Position numbers and translations under genes: made by a program. Under the pieces are notes generated by a model. It did not search any database. It was not told the origin of the DNA and saw only the letters and a list, made by a program, of their open reading frames with translations. Shown piece after piece: positions 33,232-43,122 of a stretch of 59,878 bases of DNA. The stretch is from Gemmatimonadota bacterium (lineage in GTDB: Bacteria; Latescibacterota; UBA2968; UBA8231): NCBI GenBank assembly GCA_009841115.1, contig VXML01000053.1:55855-115732 (forward strand), given 5' to 3'. How positions within the stretch are numbered: position 1 is the first letter of the stretch; each line of letters opens with the position of its first letter.

Positions 33232-35144
33232 CGCGGCGCGCCCTCGTATTGGGCGCGGGGGCGGCTCTCTTCTTGAACTTAGCTTGTCCCTACTCAGTAC
33301 TCGTCCTGCAGAACGCCGGTCTGACCTCGGATTACATTGCGGCTGGCGCGATGATGGTCTTTTTGGTTCTCGTCGGGCTGGTCAACCCCCTGTTGAAAGT
33401 CACCATCAAGTCTTGGGCGCTGCGCACGAGCGAGTTGGTGGTCGTGTACGCGATGATGGTCGTGGCGTCGGCGATTCCCACTTGGGGATTGGTGACCAAC
33501 CTGTGCCATATCCTCACCCGCCCCTTTTACTACGCCACGCCAGAAAATCGCTGGACCGAACTGATTCAACCGCTGATCCCCTCTTGGCTCGCGCCGCACG
33601 AAGCCGAGGCTGCGCGCTTTTTTTACGAAGGACTGCCCGCGGGGATGGGCATTCCGTGGGGCGCTTGGCTGGTGCCGCTGGCAGCTTGGGGCAGCGCGAT
33701 GCTGGCGGTCTATCTGCTGATGATCGCCACGATGGTCGTGTTCCGGCGGCCTTGGGTCGAACAGGAGCGGCTGGTTTTTCCACTGGCGCAGGTGCCCTTG
33801 GAGATGCTGCGCGGCAACGACGAGGGCATTTTCCCGCAGTTGTTTCGCAATCCGCTGATGTGGGTCGGGTTTTCGTTGCCCTTTGCCATTCAGGTGCTGG
33901 ACGGGCTTAATCACTACTTCTTTTACGTGCCCGAGGTGCGGCTGGTGTTCGAGCCGCTGATGCTGTTCCGCGACAGCGTGCGGCTGCACATCTTCGTCAA
34001 TTTCGCCATCATTGGCGTGGCGTATTTCCTCAATCTCAACGTGGCCTTCTCGGTGTGGTTTTTCCACTTGTTGAGTCGCTTCCAGACCGGAATTTTCAAT
34101 GTCATCGGCTTTGAGGTCAAAGGGCACAATGAGGCACTGACGGGTTCTTCGGTGGCTCTGTCGCATCAGGGGATGGGGGCGATGCTGGTGCTGGTGGCGG
34201 CGATCCTGTGGACGGCGCGGGGGCACTTGCGGCAAGTGCTCAGCGCGGCATTTAAGCGCGGGGTCCAAGCTGACGATGGCGACGAGATTCTCTCGTACCG
34301 GGCGGCTGTGTGGCTGTGGATTGTCTGCGCGGCCTACTTCCTCGGCTGGCTGCTGCTGAGTGGGGTGCCGGTGGTGGCGGCCGTGGTGTTTTTCTGCGGG
34401 GCATTTGCCATTTTTCTGGCCATTGCGCGGGTCATTGCCCAAGGCGGCGTAGGTTTTACCTCTTCGACCATGCTGCCGCAGCCCTTTGCGGTCTATACCT
34501 TGGGCACGGACGCCATCGGCTGGAAGGGGCTAGCGTCGATTAGCCTGAGCTATTCGTGGGCGGCTGAAATGCGCACCACGGTCATGGCTTCCACGGCCAA
34601 CGCGCTCAAGCTGGCGCACGGTCACGGAGCCAATCACCGCCGCCTGTTTTGGGGGTTGGTCATCGCGGTCGTCGTCGGCATGGTGGGGGCCTTCTGGATC
34701 ACGCTCTATTTGAACTACACGCACGGCGGGATCAACCTGCGCCAGTTCGGGGTGCCGACGCTGGCCTATCGCTTTTTGGAGGACAAGATTCACAATCCCG
34801 TCGGCTGGGATCACATCCGTCCGCGGCTGCTGTTTACAGGCGTGGGCGCGGCCTTGATGGGTGGGCTGATTTACATGCAGCACCACTTCCCGTGGTGGCC
34901 GCTGCACTATATCGGCCTGCCGGTGAGCGACAGTTGGGTCATGGGCGTGGCGTGGTTTTCGGTGTTTTTGGGCTGGTTGTGCAAGGCCGTGATATTCAAA
35001 TTTACCGGCACACGCGGCTACCTCACGTACAAGCCGCTCTTCGTCGGGCTGATCGCCGGACAGCTGCTAGGCGCGGCCATGTGGATGGTGATTGATTTTT
35101 GTCTCGGAGAAATAGGGAATGTGGTGTTCGTGGGGGTGCGTTAG
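33222..35144 (+). CDS. DUF6785-type polytopic membrane protein (paralogue 2)
   Basis: The 640 residues closely parallel paralogue 1: YATPENRWTELIQPLIPSWL, GLPAGMGIPWGAWLVPL, RRPWVEQERLVFPLAQVPLE, WWPLHYIGLPVSDSW and VFLGWLCKAVIFKFTG occupy the same places. The start is taken at TTG 33222 with GGAGG seven to eight bases upstream; a GTG two codons later is an alternative. Twenty-one bases after its stop lies a Gfo/Idh/MocA gene with a strong ribosome site, so the pair is probably one operon. This suggests a link with sugar or polyol uptake, by inference from synteny. Confidence 0.82.
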   Translation: MEVTRRALVLGAGAALFLNLACPYSVLVLQNAGLTSDYIAAGAMMVFLVLVGLVNPLLKVTIKSWALRTSELVVVYAMMVVASAIPTWGLVTNLCHILTRPFYYATPENRWTELIQPLIPSWLAPHEAEAARFFYEGLPAGMGIPWGAWLVPLAAWGSAMLAVYLLMIATMVVFRRPWVEQERLVFPLAQVPLEMLRGNDEGIFPQLFRNPLMWVGFSLPFAIQVLDGLNHYFFYVPEVRLVFEPLMLFRDSVRLHIFVNFAIIGVAYFLNLNVAFSVWFFHLLSRFQTGIFNVIGFEVKGHNEALTGSSVALSHQGMGAMLVLVAAILWTARGHLRQVLSAAFKRGVQADDGDEILSYRAAVWLWIVCAAYFLGWLLLSGVPVVAAVVFFCGAFAIFLAIARVIAQGGVGFTSSTMLPQPFAVYTLGTDAIGWKGLASISLSYSWAAEMRTTVMASTANALKLAHGHGANHRRLFWGLVIAVVVGMVGAFWITLYLNYTHGGINLRQFGVPTLAYRFLEDKIHNPVGWDHIRPRLLFTGVGAALMGGLIYMQHHFPWWPLHYIGLPVSDSWVMGVAWFSVFLGWLCKAVIFKFTGTRGYLTYKPLFVGLIAGQLLGAAMWMVIDFCLGEIGNVVFVGVR

Positions 35145-35165
35145 AATAACCAAAGGAGGCTCAAC

Positions 35166-36260
35166 ATGAGCGACAAGATGTATCGAGCAGCGGCCATAGG
35201 CCGGACCGGGCGGGGTAATTGGGGGCACGGGTTGCACTTGGGTTTAAAGAACCATTCGCGCATTGAGGTGGTGGCGGTCGCCGATGAGGATGCTGAGGAA
35301 CGGCAGGTCAAGCAGGAGGAATTGGCTGCTCCCCGCGCGTACGCCGACTGGCGCGAGATGCTAGAGGCCGAACAGCCGGAGGTGGTGACGGTTGGCCCGC
35401 GCTGGACCGATTGCCACTTGGAGATGGTGCTGGCCTGTTTGGAGGTGGGGGCGCATGTGTACTGCGAAAAGCCCATGACGTGGAACGTGGCTGAGGGCGA
35501 CCAAATTGTGGCTAAGGCCGAGGCGACCGGGCGCAAGGTGGCGGTGGCGCATCAGGGGGCGTACTTGCCGCGCATCCGGCACGTAAAGGAGGTGTTGGCG
35601 CAGGGGCGGATCGGCGCGGTGCAGGCCATTCGCGCCCACGGCAAACAGGATCGGCGCGGCGGTGGTGAGGACATGATCGTGTTGGGGACGCACCTGTTCA
35701 ACATGATGCGTCTGTTTGTCGGCGATGTGGCGTGGATGACGGCGCACATTGAGCACGAAGGCCGCGAGCTAACAGTCGAAGATGTGCGGGAGGCGACCGA
35801 GCCGGTGGGGCCGGTGGCTGGCGATTGCATCAACAGCTATTTCGCCTTTAAGAGCGGGGTCGCGGGCTTTTTTGATTCGCGGAAGTACGTCGAGGGAGGG
35901 GGGCCACGGATGGGGATGGAGATTGAGGGCAGCGAAGGGACGATTGCGCTGCGCGGCGGTGGCAGTGGCCCGGCCATGCTCTATCCGCATCCGGTGTTTG
36001 ACCCGACCGATGCGAGCCAGCAGTGGGTTCCCTTAGACGAGGTGGCGGATGAAGCACTGAGCACGGGCAACGATCTAGCGGTCGCCGATTTGATTGACGC
36101 GGCTGAAGCTGACCGCGAGCCGCTGTCGAGTGCGCGCGACGCGGTGGCGGCCTTGGAGATGATTTTGGGAGCTTACGAGGCGGAGATTACTGGGGGGCGG
36201 GTGGCGTTTCCCATGCAGCGGCGGGAGCATCCGTTGGTCGCTTGGAGGGAGGGGCGGTAG
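35166..36260 (+). CDS. Gfo/Idh/MocA family oxidoreductase (third)
   Basis: The 364 residues follow AAAGGAGG. The nucleotide-binding start is slightly atypical (AAIGRTGRGNWGHGLHLG rather than GxGxxG), followed by HVYCEKPMTWNVAEGDQIV with the conserved EKP Lys. GGGEDMIVLGTHLFNMMRLF carries the catalytic-region His. It probably oxidises a sugar or cyclitol. It shares an operon with the DUF6785-type transporter candidate upstream. Confidence 0.88.
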   Translation: MSDKMYRAAAIGRTGRGNWGHGLHLGLKNHSRIEVVAVADEDAEERQVKQEELAAPRAYADWREMLEAEQPEVVTVGPRWTDCHLEMVLACLEVGAHVYCEKPMTWNVAEGDQIVAKAEATGRKVAVAHQGAYLPRIRHVKEVLAQGRIGAVQAIRAHGKQDRRGGGEDMIVLGTHLFNMMRLFVGDVAWMTAHIEHEGRELTVEDVREATEPVGPVAGDCINSYFAFKSGVAGFFDSRKYVEGGGPRMGMEIEGSEGTIALRGGGSGPAMLYPHPVFDPTDASQQWVPLDEVADEALSTGNDLAVADLIDAAEADREPLSSARDAVAALEMILGAYEAEITGGRVAFPMQRREHPLVAWREGR

Positions 36261-36323
36261 GCGGGTGGAGTTGCATATGAGGACGAATCGATCCAAGCCT
36301 CTAATTCTTTCATTATATAACTA

Positions 36324-36352
36324 TTGACGGAGTGGCCTAAAATTCTTCTATT
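36324..36352 (+). promoter_or_regulatory. Weak sigma-70-like promoter candidate before the TonB-receptor gene
   Basis: TTGACG (36324-36329) and TCTATT (36347-36352) are 17 bases apart, about 85 bp before the ATG at 36439. A small palindrome, CTTGCGGCAAG, lies between the promoter and the gene and could be a regulator site. Confidence 0.3.
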
Positions 36353-36438
36353 GATTACTTCACTGGCACACTTGTGCAAAACTTGCGGCAAGTACGCTAG
36401 ATTTTACCTCACCTCTAGCACGTTACAGGAGGGCACTC

Positions 36439-39400
36439 ATGCACATTGAGAGGAGTAAGTGGCCGGCGGCACTAGGCGCGGCGTTGTTTTGCGCCTTGCT
36501 CGCCCTACCGGCATTCGCTGGCAACGGCAAAATTGCCGGCGTAGTACAAGACGATTCTGGGCAGGCCTTGCCCGGGGCCAATGTGGTCGCCGAAGTAGGA
36601 GGCGAGCGGGTCGGCACTACAGCCGACGACATGGGCCGTTATTTCCTGCTCAATATTCCGCCCGGTGAGTACTCGGTCGAAGCTAGTTACATAGGGCACC
36701 AAACGGTGCGCCAGACCCAGATTGAGGTCCGCTTGGACCTGACGACGACGGTCGATTTTGAGCTGGAGACCGAGGCGATCGAAGGGGAGACGATAACAGT
36801 GGTTGCCGAGGCACCGCTGGTCGAGCGCTCGCTGACTACTAGCCGGGCGACGATCGGCCGCGCCGAGCTCAACAACACCATGCCGGTAGCCGACTTGCAG
36901 GACCTGATTAACACGACGCCGAGCGTATTCCGCGGCTATATCCGCGGCGGGCGCAAGGCCGAGGCCAAAGTGCTCGTCGATGGGATTGATGTGTCGGATA
37001 CGTATTTCCGCGCCGGCGAAGGCCTAGTCACTTGGAATCCCTATGTAGATGTCAATCGCACCTCGGACGGCGAGTTCACTGCGGTCGGCGTCAACGCCAG
37101 CAACGTGCAGTCGCTGGACATTATCGCCGGTACCTTCAACGCCGAGTACGACGCAGCTAGCGCTGGCATCGTCAATGTAGTAACGCGCGAAGGCGGCGAC
37201 GAGTTAGAGGGGCGGCTGTTTGTCCGTCGCGGCGTTGGCGGCTACAAGAACGCCGGGCCGGATGTCTATGCTGGGCTGGTCAGTCCCGAACCGGCCGACG
37301 ACGGCACGGTCGATGAGACGACCTATTTCGACCGCTACCTGCAGTCGCGCGACGACTTGCTGGCCTCTGAAGACGAGGCCGACAAGGCCAAGGCCGAGAA
37401 TTACTACATTTTCGATCCCGAGCAAGTTACCTACGGCGACAATCCCTCTACCGAGATGGAGCTTTCGCTGGGCGGCAAAGTGTTGCCGCGCACCCATTTC
37501 TACTTGACCACGCGCTATCTCAACGACGAGGGACTCTTCCCCAACCAGCTCAACCGCTCGCAGCGCTACTCGCTCAAGCTGACGAATCGGCTCAGCCAGA
37601 ATGTCAAGCTGACCGGCAACGTGATGATCGACGACGGCGGCGAGTTGGGAGGTTGGGTCAATCGCAACTTCAGCGGTCGCTACGCCTATTTCCCCGAGGG
37701 GGCCTTGGGCAACAAGAAGTTGGGGACGATGGCCTATCTGGGGATGAGCCACTCGCTTTCTAACAACACCTTCTACGAGATCAAGCTCTCGCAGGTTACG
37801 CGCATGAGCAAGTTCGGCTACTCCGACGACAACGCCGATGGCGTCGTCGATGCCGACGAGAGCGGCGACTTCATCTTCATCGACAGCGCCGAAGAGTCGG
37901 AAAAGTACCTAGGCGTTGACGGCTCTGGGGCCGACGCCGACGGCAACTTTACCTTTTTTACCACCAACCCCGGCAATTCGCGCAATTTCGACCTGCCCTT
38001 TGGCGACAATCAGTACCGCTTGGGGCAGGCGGGCTTCTACTTTGAGGAGCTCAACCGCGACGTGATGCAGCTCAAGGCCGACATCACCCATCAGTACAAC
38101 TACCACCACCAGCTCAAGGCTGGCCTGCTGTACCGCAGTCACACGGTCTCGAAGCTCATGCAGCGGACGCAGATTACGGTGGGCTATTCCAACCTGCCGT
38201 ACGAGATTTCCGACTACGAGCGCAGCCCGAGCGAACTGGCCTTGTACGTGCAGGACAAAATTGAGTACGAGGGTATCATCCTAAACGCCGGCTTGCGGCT
38301 CGACAGCTTCAACGCGGACGCCGAGCAACTCGCCGACTTTTTCCGCCCGTCACAAGAGGGCGAATACACCTATGAAGGCGGTCAGGCCCACACCTACCGC
38401 ACCCCGATTCGCAGTGGGGCGGTTGAAACGCGCTGGTACTTGCAGCCGCGGCTGGGGATCTCGCATCCGATCAGCGAGCAGGCCGCCATGCACTACTCGT
38501 GGGGCAAGTTCTACTCGCCGCCGTCGTTTTCGTACCTCTACGAGGACTACGACAGCTTCACCAACCCAGCTTGGCCGAATGTGCCCGATGTCGAGGCAGA
38601 TCCGACGACGGCCACCGCGTACGAGATGGGCTTGCAGTACAGCTTCGCGCCCGAGTACTTGTTCGACGTCACGGCCTATTACCGCGACATCGAAAACTAC
38701 GGACGGCTCGGCTTTACCATTAGTCCGGCCGACGCTGGCTTTGCCACCTATAGTATTAATACCAGCGGCGGGTACGCCGACAGCCGCGGCATCGAGTTTG
38801 GAGTGGAGCGCCGGTCACAGAGCAAGATCAACGGTCGCGTCAACTATGCGTACAGCTATATCAAGGCATCGCGCAATGGCAATAACTCGACGCCTTTCCC
38901 GGACAAAAGATCGTTTTCGGTCAACGCTGCAACCGATGTCCAAGCCTTGGAGACATCGCTGGCCAACAAGGAGCGCTTCAACACGTACGAGGCCAATGTC
39001 AATGGCGGTGGCAATCCGCTGGTCACCGGCTATGACCGTGCCCACCGCATCGCCGTTACACTGTTGGCCGAGTTGCCAGCAGAGGTTGGGTTGACCTTGA
39101 TCTCGACGGCTGATAGCGGCTTCAACTACAATGTGACAGCCACCACGGACGATCCGCGTGCGCGCGAGACTCAGCAGGCCCCGTGGAATGTGCGCACAGA
39201 CCTGCGGCTCAACCGCAGCCTTGCGTTGGGCGGCTTGTCGCTGGGTGCCTTCTTTGAGGTGCGCAATGTTTTCGATCGCGAGAATATCCTGACGTGGGAC
39301 AATCGCAACATCTCCTCCACCACCAAGTGGGAGGAAGCGGGAGACCCGACGGGCGATCTCAACCGGGCCTTCACTAACCAGAGTCAGGCGATTTACGACA

Positions 39401-39441
39401 TCCCGCGCATGGCCAATTTCGGCGTCACCGTGGATTTCTAG
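36439..39441 (+). CDS. TonB-dependent outer-membrane receptor with carboxypeptidase-like N-domain
   Basis: The 1000 residues begin with a signal peptide (MHIERSKWPAALGAALFCAL, cleavage near AFA). Residues about 32-115 are the carboxypeptidase-regulatory-like domain (GVVQDDSGQALPGANVVAEV, DMGRYFLLNIPPGEYSVEAS). The plug follows (ETITVVAEAPLVERSLTTS, DLQDLINTTPSV, AKVLVDGIDV) and then a long barrel ending MANFGVTVDF with terminal Phe. The layout is the SusC/CirA-like one of FCB bacteria. It imports large substrates across the outer membrane with TonB energy. The following genes encode a T9SS-type secreted protein and a PorV-like protein. Confidence 0.9.
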   Translation: MHIERSKWPAALGAALFCALLALPAFAGNGKIAGVVQDDSGQALPGANVVAEVGGERVGTTADDMGRYFLLNIPPGEYSVEASYIGHQTVRQTQIEVRLDLTTTVDFELETEAIEGETITVVAEAPLVERSLTTSRATIGRAELNNTMPVADLQDLINTTPSVFRGYIRGGRKAEAKVLVDGIDVSDTYFRAGEGLVTWNPYVDVNRTSDGEFTAVGVNASNVQSLDIIAGTFNAEYDAASAGIVNVVTREGGDELEGRLFVRRGVGGYKNAGPDVYAGLVSPEPADDGTVDETTYFDRYLQSRDDLLASEDEADKAKAENYYIFDPEQVTYGDNPSTEMELSLGGKVLPRTHFYLTTRYLNDEGLFPNQLNRSQRYSLKLTNRLSQNVKLTGNVMIDDGGELGGWVNRNFSGRYAYFPEGALGNKKLGTMAYLGMSHSLSNNTFYEIKLSQVTRMSKFGYSDDNADGVVDADESGDFIFIDSAEESEKYLGVDGSGADADGNFTFFTTNPGNSRNFDLPFGDNQYRLGQAGFYFEELNRDVMQLKADITHQYNYHHQLKAGLLYRSHTVSKLMQRTQITVGYSNLPYEISDYERSPSELALYVQDKIEYEGIILNAGLRLDSFNADAEQLADFFRPSQEGEYTYEGGQAHTYRTPIRSGAVETRWYLQPRLGISHPISEQAAMHYSWGKFYSPPSFSYLYEDYDSFTNPAWPNVPDVEADPTTATAYEMGLQYSFAPEYLFDVTAYYRDIENYGRLGFTISPADAGFATYSINTSGGYADSRGIEFGVERRSQSKINGRVNYAYSYIKASRNGNNSTPFPDKRSFSVNAATDVQALETSLANKERFNTYEANVNGGGNPLVTGYDRAHRIAVTLLAELPAEVGLTLISTADSGFNYNVTATTDDPRARETQQAPWNVRTDLRLNRSLALGGLSLGAFFEVRNVFDRENILTWDNRNISSTTKWEEAGDPTGDLNRAFTNQSQAIYDIPRMANFGVTVDF

Positions 39442-39454
39442 GAGGAATACTAAG

Positions 39455-41983
39455 ATGATTAAACGCATGAAAATTGCGTCTCGGCTGGCGACCGTGTTGG
39501 TGATTGCCACGGCCGGGACGATCGCCGCGCAAGAGGGCGGCGTGTTCACGGCTGGCGATCTGTGGGATTCCTTCTTCCCCAGCAACGCTGGTTCTTGGTA
39601 TCGCGAAACCGATGACGATCCGACCGCGCGTTTTACCCTCTTCCGCGTCGGCAATTGGGATCGCCAGTGGACGACGCCGACCCAAACCTATCCGGGCGGC
39701 GAAAATCTGCACCTGCCTTGGGGCCAGGATTTGCAGATGTCGGAATACAGCCCCGAAGAGATCAATATCACCACGGACAGCAATGCGCCCCGAGCCAAGC
39801 AGTACTTGCACGGCTTCTACACCAGCAATTTGGCCGGGGCTGGCGATGCGGGGCGCAACTTTACCAGCCCGGGTGCCTACTGGGTTGATGAAGACCGCAA
39901 TGAAATGCGCTACGAGGGTGCGATGCCGACCAACCTCGGCGTTGATGTGCGCTGGCGGATGCGGCAGTTTGCCGCCAACCATGCCAACCTCAACGACTTC
40001 ATCGTCATCGAGTTGGAATTGACCAACACGGGCGTGCTCGACGCCGATGGCGACGGCACAGCCGAAAAGACCGACAATCGCATCCACGCGCTCACGCTGC
40101 ATCTGCAAAACGAGCCGATCAATTCGATGAGCAACGCCGTTCATGGCCGGCGCGGTGCTTCGGGGTGGTTTACCGGACCGACCTCGGGCTACGACGCCAC
40201 GCCCGACGCTGACGGTGCGCCTTGGGATGTGCCGGTGATATTCTCCGGTCCGTCGCCGAGTACGCTTGGCGAGCCACACCCAGTGTTTGATTCGTCAACC
40301 GGCTGGGCTGCCGACGGTGCGCGCCTGTTGGGCAATACCATGAATCGGCGCAGATACTACTACGACATCTACAATGGAATGCAGTGGATCGCCGCCAAAC
40401 AGGGCGCGTTGCCAGAAAGCGGCAGCAGCTCCAGCGCCGAGGACAAGCGCACCATCTTTGACAGCCATCCGGTCGGCGTGGATGGGGAGCGCGGTTGGTT
40501 CACCTCGGTACTCAAGGACGACGGTGGCTTTCGCAATCCGCGCGAGAATCACATCTATGCGATGGCCACCTTTTTCGACGGCGACCAGATCGGTAGCCGT
40601 CTTTGGGACAAAGGCGCGGCCATCCAGAACGAGAGCAGCTTGGTGCCCGACCCCAACTGGTTCGATCCCAATCACGCGGACATCGTCCCCGGTGACCCGC
40701 TCTCCTTCGTCAATGCCGTGCGTCCCGAAGGCGAGCGCAGTCAGCCGTTGGGCGACATGAAGTACAACAACACTTTCATCCAAAATTGGGAGGTCGATCC
40801 GAGTCGTTCAGCGGACGACCAGCCCGATTGGGCGTGGACGCAGGGCTACTCGATTGGCCACGGCTTCGACGGCATGTTGCAGGTAGGCATCGGTCCCTTC
40901 TCCTTAGAGGTGGGCGAAACCATCAACTTGGTGCTCATAGAGTACGCGGGGTTCCGCTTGCAGGGGGCACGCGCTGCGCGCAGCACGGCGCAATGGGTCT
41001 ATGACAACAACTTCGAGGTCCCCTCGCCGCCGCCGACGCCCCACATCGAAGTAGCGCCCAACACGGATGTCAAAGTCGATGTCAAGTGGGACGATAGCGC
41101 CGAAGCGGCATCTGACTTTGCTGGCTACAAGGTCTATCGCTCGACGCTGTTCCCACGGGTCAATTCGCTCGACATCGGCCTGCGCCTCATCGACCGCTAC
41201 CACGAACAGATCGAGGTCAATCCCATGGATGAGCAACTGGCCGCCTTCGGTGCCGACAACAACCCCAACATTAGCTCGGGGGGCTACAGGCCGCAGGAGC
41301 CAGCGGCGTGGGGGCCTTATCGGCTGATCGCCCACGTGCCGAGCAGCGAGTTGGACAATCCCCTCTATCTCAACGACGGGCCGGACAGCGACGTGTTCAA
41401 ATACAAGTTTGCCGATAACAGCGACTTAGTGACCTTTGGGTTTACCTATTACTACTATGTCGCTGCGTACGACAACGAGTCGGGCGAGATCAATGGTCAG
41501 CCCTTCAGCTCGCTGGAGACGCATCGGCACAACTTTAACGGCCGCGATGGGTTGTGGAAGGGCACGTACCACTACGCGACCGCTAGTTCGTTTTTCCCCG
41601 GTACCTTGGAGGGGCAAAAGTCTATTGGTGCGCCGTTTATTCTCAAAGCGCCGCTGGCCGATGCCAACGAACTCGTAAGTGGCGACCTCGCCATCCGCGT
41701 GGTACCTAATCCCTATAAGAAGGGTGCGCTACACGACACGGGCACCGAGCACAAGATGCTCTTCTTCAACCTGCCGAACGACACTAAGATCACCATCTTT
41801 GATGTGGCTGGGCAGGTTATCGACGTGCTCCACTTCAACAGTGATATCCCCAACCCATTCGACGGCACGCTGTTCTGGGATATGTTTTCCAAGGATGGCA
41901 TTGAGGTAACTAGCGGGCTGTACATCTACGTGGCCGAGTACCCAGGTGGGACGCAGACCGGGCACTTTGCCATTTTGCGCTGA
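39455..41983 (+). CDS. Large exported protein with FN3-like and T9SS-type C-terminal sorting domain
   Basis: The 842 residues begin with a signal (LATVLVIATAGTIAAQEGG). Most of the protein (about 30-520) is unrecognised, Gly/Asp/Trp-rich and probably beta-structured. A fibronectin-III-like segment follows (PHIEVAPNTDVKVDVKWDDS, FAGYKVYRSTLFP). The last 95 residues (RVVPNPYKKGALHDT, ITIFDVAGQVIDVL, SGLYIYVAEYPGG, GHFAILR) match the FlgD-like/T9SS type A sorting fold. It lies 14 bp after the receptor gene, so it probably forms an operon product for export and surface anchoring. A partner for the receptor is possible. Confidence 0.78.
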   Translation: MIKRMKIASRLATVLVIATAGTIAAQEGGVFTAGDLWDSFFPSNAGSWYRETDDDPTARFTLFRVGNWDRQWTTPTQTYPGGENLHLPWGQDLQMSEYSPEEINITTDSNAPRAKQYLHGFYTSNLAGAGDAGRNFTSPGAYWVDEDRNEMRYEGAMPTNLGVDVRWRMRQFAANHANLNDFIVIELELTNTGVLDADGDGTAEKTDNRIHALTLHLQNEPINSMSNAVHGRRGASGWFTGPTSGYDATPDADGAPWDVPVIFSGPSPSTLGEPHPVFDSSTGWAADGARLLGNTMNRRRYYYDIYNGMQWIAAKQGALPESGSSSSAEDKRTIFDSHPVGVDGERGWFTSVLKDDGGFRNPRENHIYAMATFFDGDQIGSRLWDKGAAIQNESSLVPDPNWFDPNHADIVPGDPLSFVNAVRPEGERSQPLGDMKYNNTFIQNWEVDPSRSADDQPDWAWTQGYSIGHGFDGMLQVGIGPFSLEVGETINLVLIEYAGFRLQGARAARSTAQWVYDNNFEVPSPPPTPHIEVAPNTDVKVDVKWDDSAEAASDFAGYKVYRSTLFPRVNSLDIGLRLIDRYHEQIEVNPMDEQLAAFGADNNPNISSGGYRPQEPAAWGPYRLIAHVPSSELDNPLYLNDGPDSDVFKYKFADNSDLVTFGFTYYYYVAAYDNESGEINGQPFSSLETHRHNFNGRDGLWKGTYHYATASSFFPGTLEGQKSIGAPFILKAPLADANELVSGDLAIRVVPNPYKKGALHDTGTEHKMLFFNLPNDTKITIFDVAGQVIDVLHFNSDIPNPFDGTLFWDMFSKDGIEVTSGLYIYVAEYPGGTQTGHFAILR

Positions 41984-42005
41984 ACCGAACAGGGGAGACT
42001 TGAAA

Positions 42006-43028
42006 ATGAAAGTATTGAAACTCATTGCAGTGCTAGGGTTGGCCTGCTTACTGGCTCAACCTGGAGTCGCCGATGTGCGCAAGTCTGGCCTGACCGGTGC
42101 CGCCTTTCTCAAGATCGGCGTAGGTGCTAGGCCGGTCTCGCTCGGCTCGGCCTATACGACCATGGCCGGCGACGTCCACCAGCTATTCTGGAACCCAGCC
42201 GGTGCGGCTCTGAGTGGTGGCGAAAGCCAAGTGCTGCTGTCGCACAACTCGTGGATTGCGGATTTGTCGCACGATGCGATTGGGTTCGCGCGCGATATGG
42301 GCGACATGGGTACCTTGGGCATTGGCATAGTGACGCTCGGGTTGAGCGACATTGCGGCCGACCGCGACGTGGTGCCGAAATTCGTGCTCGATGCGGGAAC
42401 GTTCGATCCCAACGATACCGAGACCTCGGGTACCTACAGCTACCGAGATTTGGCCTTGGGCGCGACGTGGGCGCGCAACATCACCAACCGACTCAACTTA
42501 GGGGTGACCGGCAAGATCGTCAGCCAGACTATCGATGGTGTCAGCGCCACCGCGTATGCGGCTGATTTCGGCGCGCTCTACCGCATCAATCCCACGTACA
42601 CCATCGGCGCTCGGATCAACAATCTGGGCAGCGATCTGACGTTTTACGACATTGGCGCGCCGCTGCCGCTGATATTCAGCATTGGCGCGGCCGCCGCCAT
42701 CCTCGACGACCCAGACAGCGGCATGAAGGTGACCTTGCTCGCCGATGCCACCAAGCCGCAAGACGCCGAGCAGCTCGTGTACGCGGCGGCCGAGGTGGAG
42801 CTTTTCGACATGCTCAGCCTCCGCTCTGGCTACAAGTACAACTATCAGGGCGTAGAGGACGAGAAAGTCAATGAGGTCAACGGCGAGGTTATCTCGGCTG
42901 GCCGCAGCGAGGAGGGCCTGACGGCTGGGCTGGGTCTCGCATTGAGCATGGCCACGGTCGATTACGCCTTTACCTCGTTTGGCATCCTCGACAGCGTGCA
43001 TCAGTTCTCCTTGCAGTTCCGCTTCTGA
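42006..43028 (+). CDS. PorV/PorQ-family outer-membrane protein
   Basis: I take ATG 42006 (GGGGAG upstream), giving 340 residues; the frame extends to 41946, but those extra codons overlap the preceding gene and lack a signal sequence. The signal is MKVLKLIAVLGLACLLAQPG. The signature GAAFLKIGVGARPVSLGSAY and MAGDVHQLFWNPAGAAL are typical of PorV/PorQ (UPF0164) proteins, and the FadL-like barrel ends QFSLQFRF. In T9SS, PorV shuttles CTD proteins to the attachment complex. The 22-bp distance from the CTD-containing gene suggests a dedicated pair. Core T9SS genes are not in the window. Confidence 0.87.
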   Translation: MKVLKLIAVLGLACLLAQPGVADVRKSGLTGAAFLKIGVGARPVSLGSAYTTMAGDVHQLFWNPAGAALSGGESQVLLSHNSWIADLSHDAIGFARDMGDMGTLGIGIVTLGLSDIAADRDVVPKFVLDAGTFDPNDTETSGTYSYRDLALGATWARNITNRLNLGVTGKIVSQTIDGVSATAYAADFGALYRINPTYTIGARINNLGSDLTFYDIGAPLPLIFSIGAAAAILDDPDSGMKVTLLADATKPQDAEQLVYAAAEVELFDMLSLRSGYKYNYQGVEDEKVNEVNGEVISAGRSEEGLTAGLGLALSMATVDYAFTSFGILDSVHQFSLQFRF

Positions 43029-43051
43029 GGCTGCGCTGCGGGTTCGCTTAG

Positions 43052-43091
43052 AAAAAAGCCTCCAGGGCCTCTGGTCCTTGGGGGCTTTTTT
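43052..43091 (+). terminator. Rho-independent terminator
   Basis: AAAAAAGCCTCCAGG (43052 onward) pairs with CCTTGGGGGCTTTTTT (ending 43091), giving a long G:C-rich stem flanked by A and T runs. It ends the receptor/CTD/PorV operon and could act in both directions. Confidence 0.85.
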
Positions 43092-43122
43092 CTCGTAGTG
43101 GGAACTTGGAGAGAAAGAAGAT

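Noticed and set aside
41946..42005. N-terminal extension of the PorV-like protein
   Set aside because: It lies inside the preceding gene's 3' end and would mask the clear signal peptide starting at 42006.
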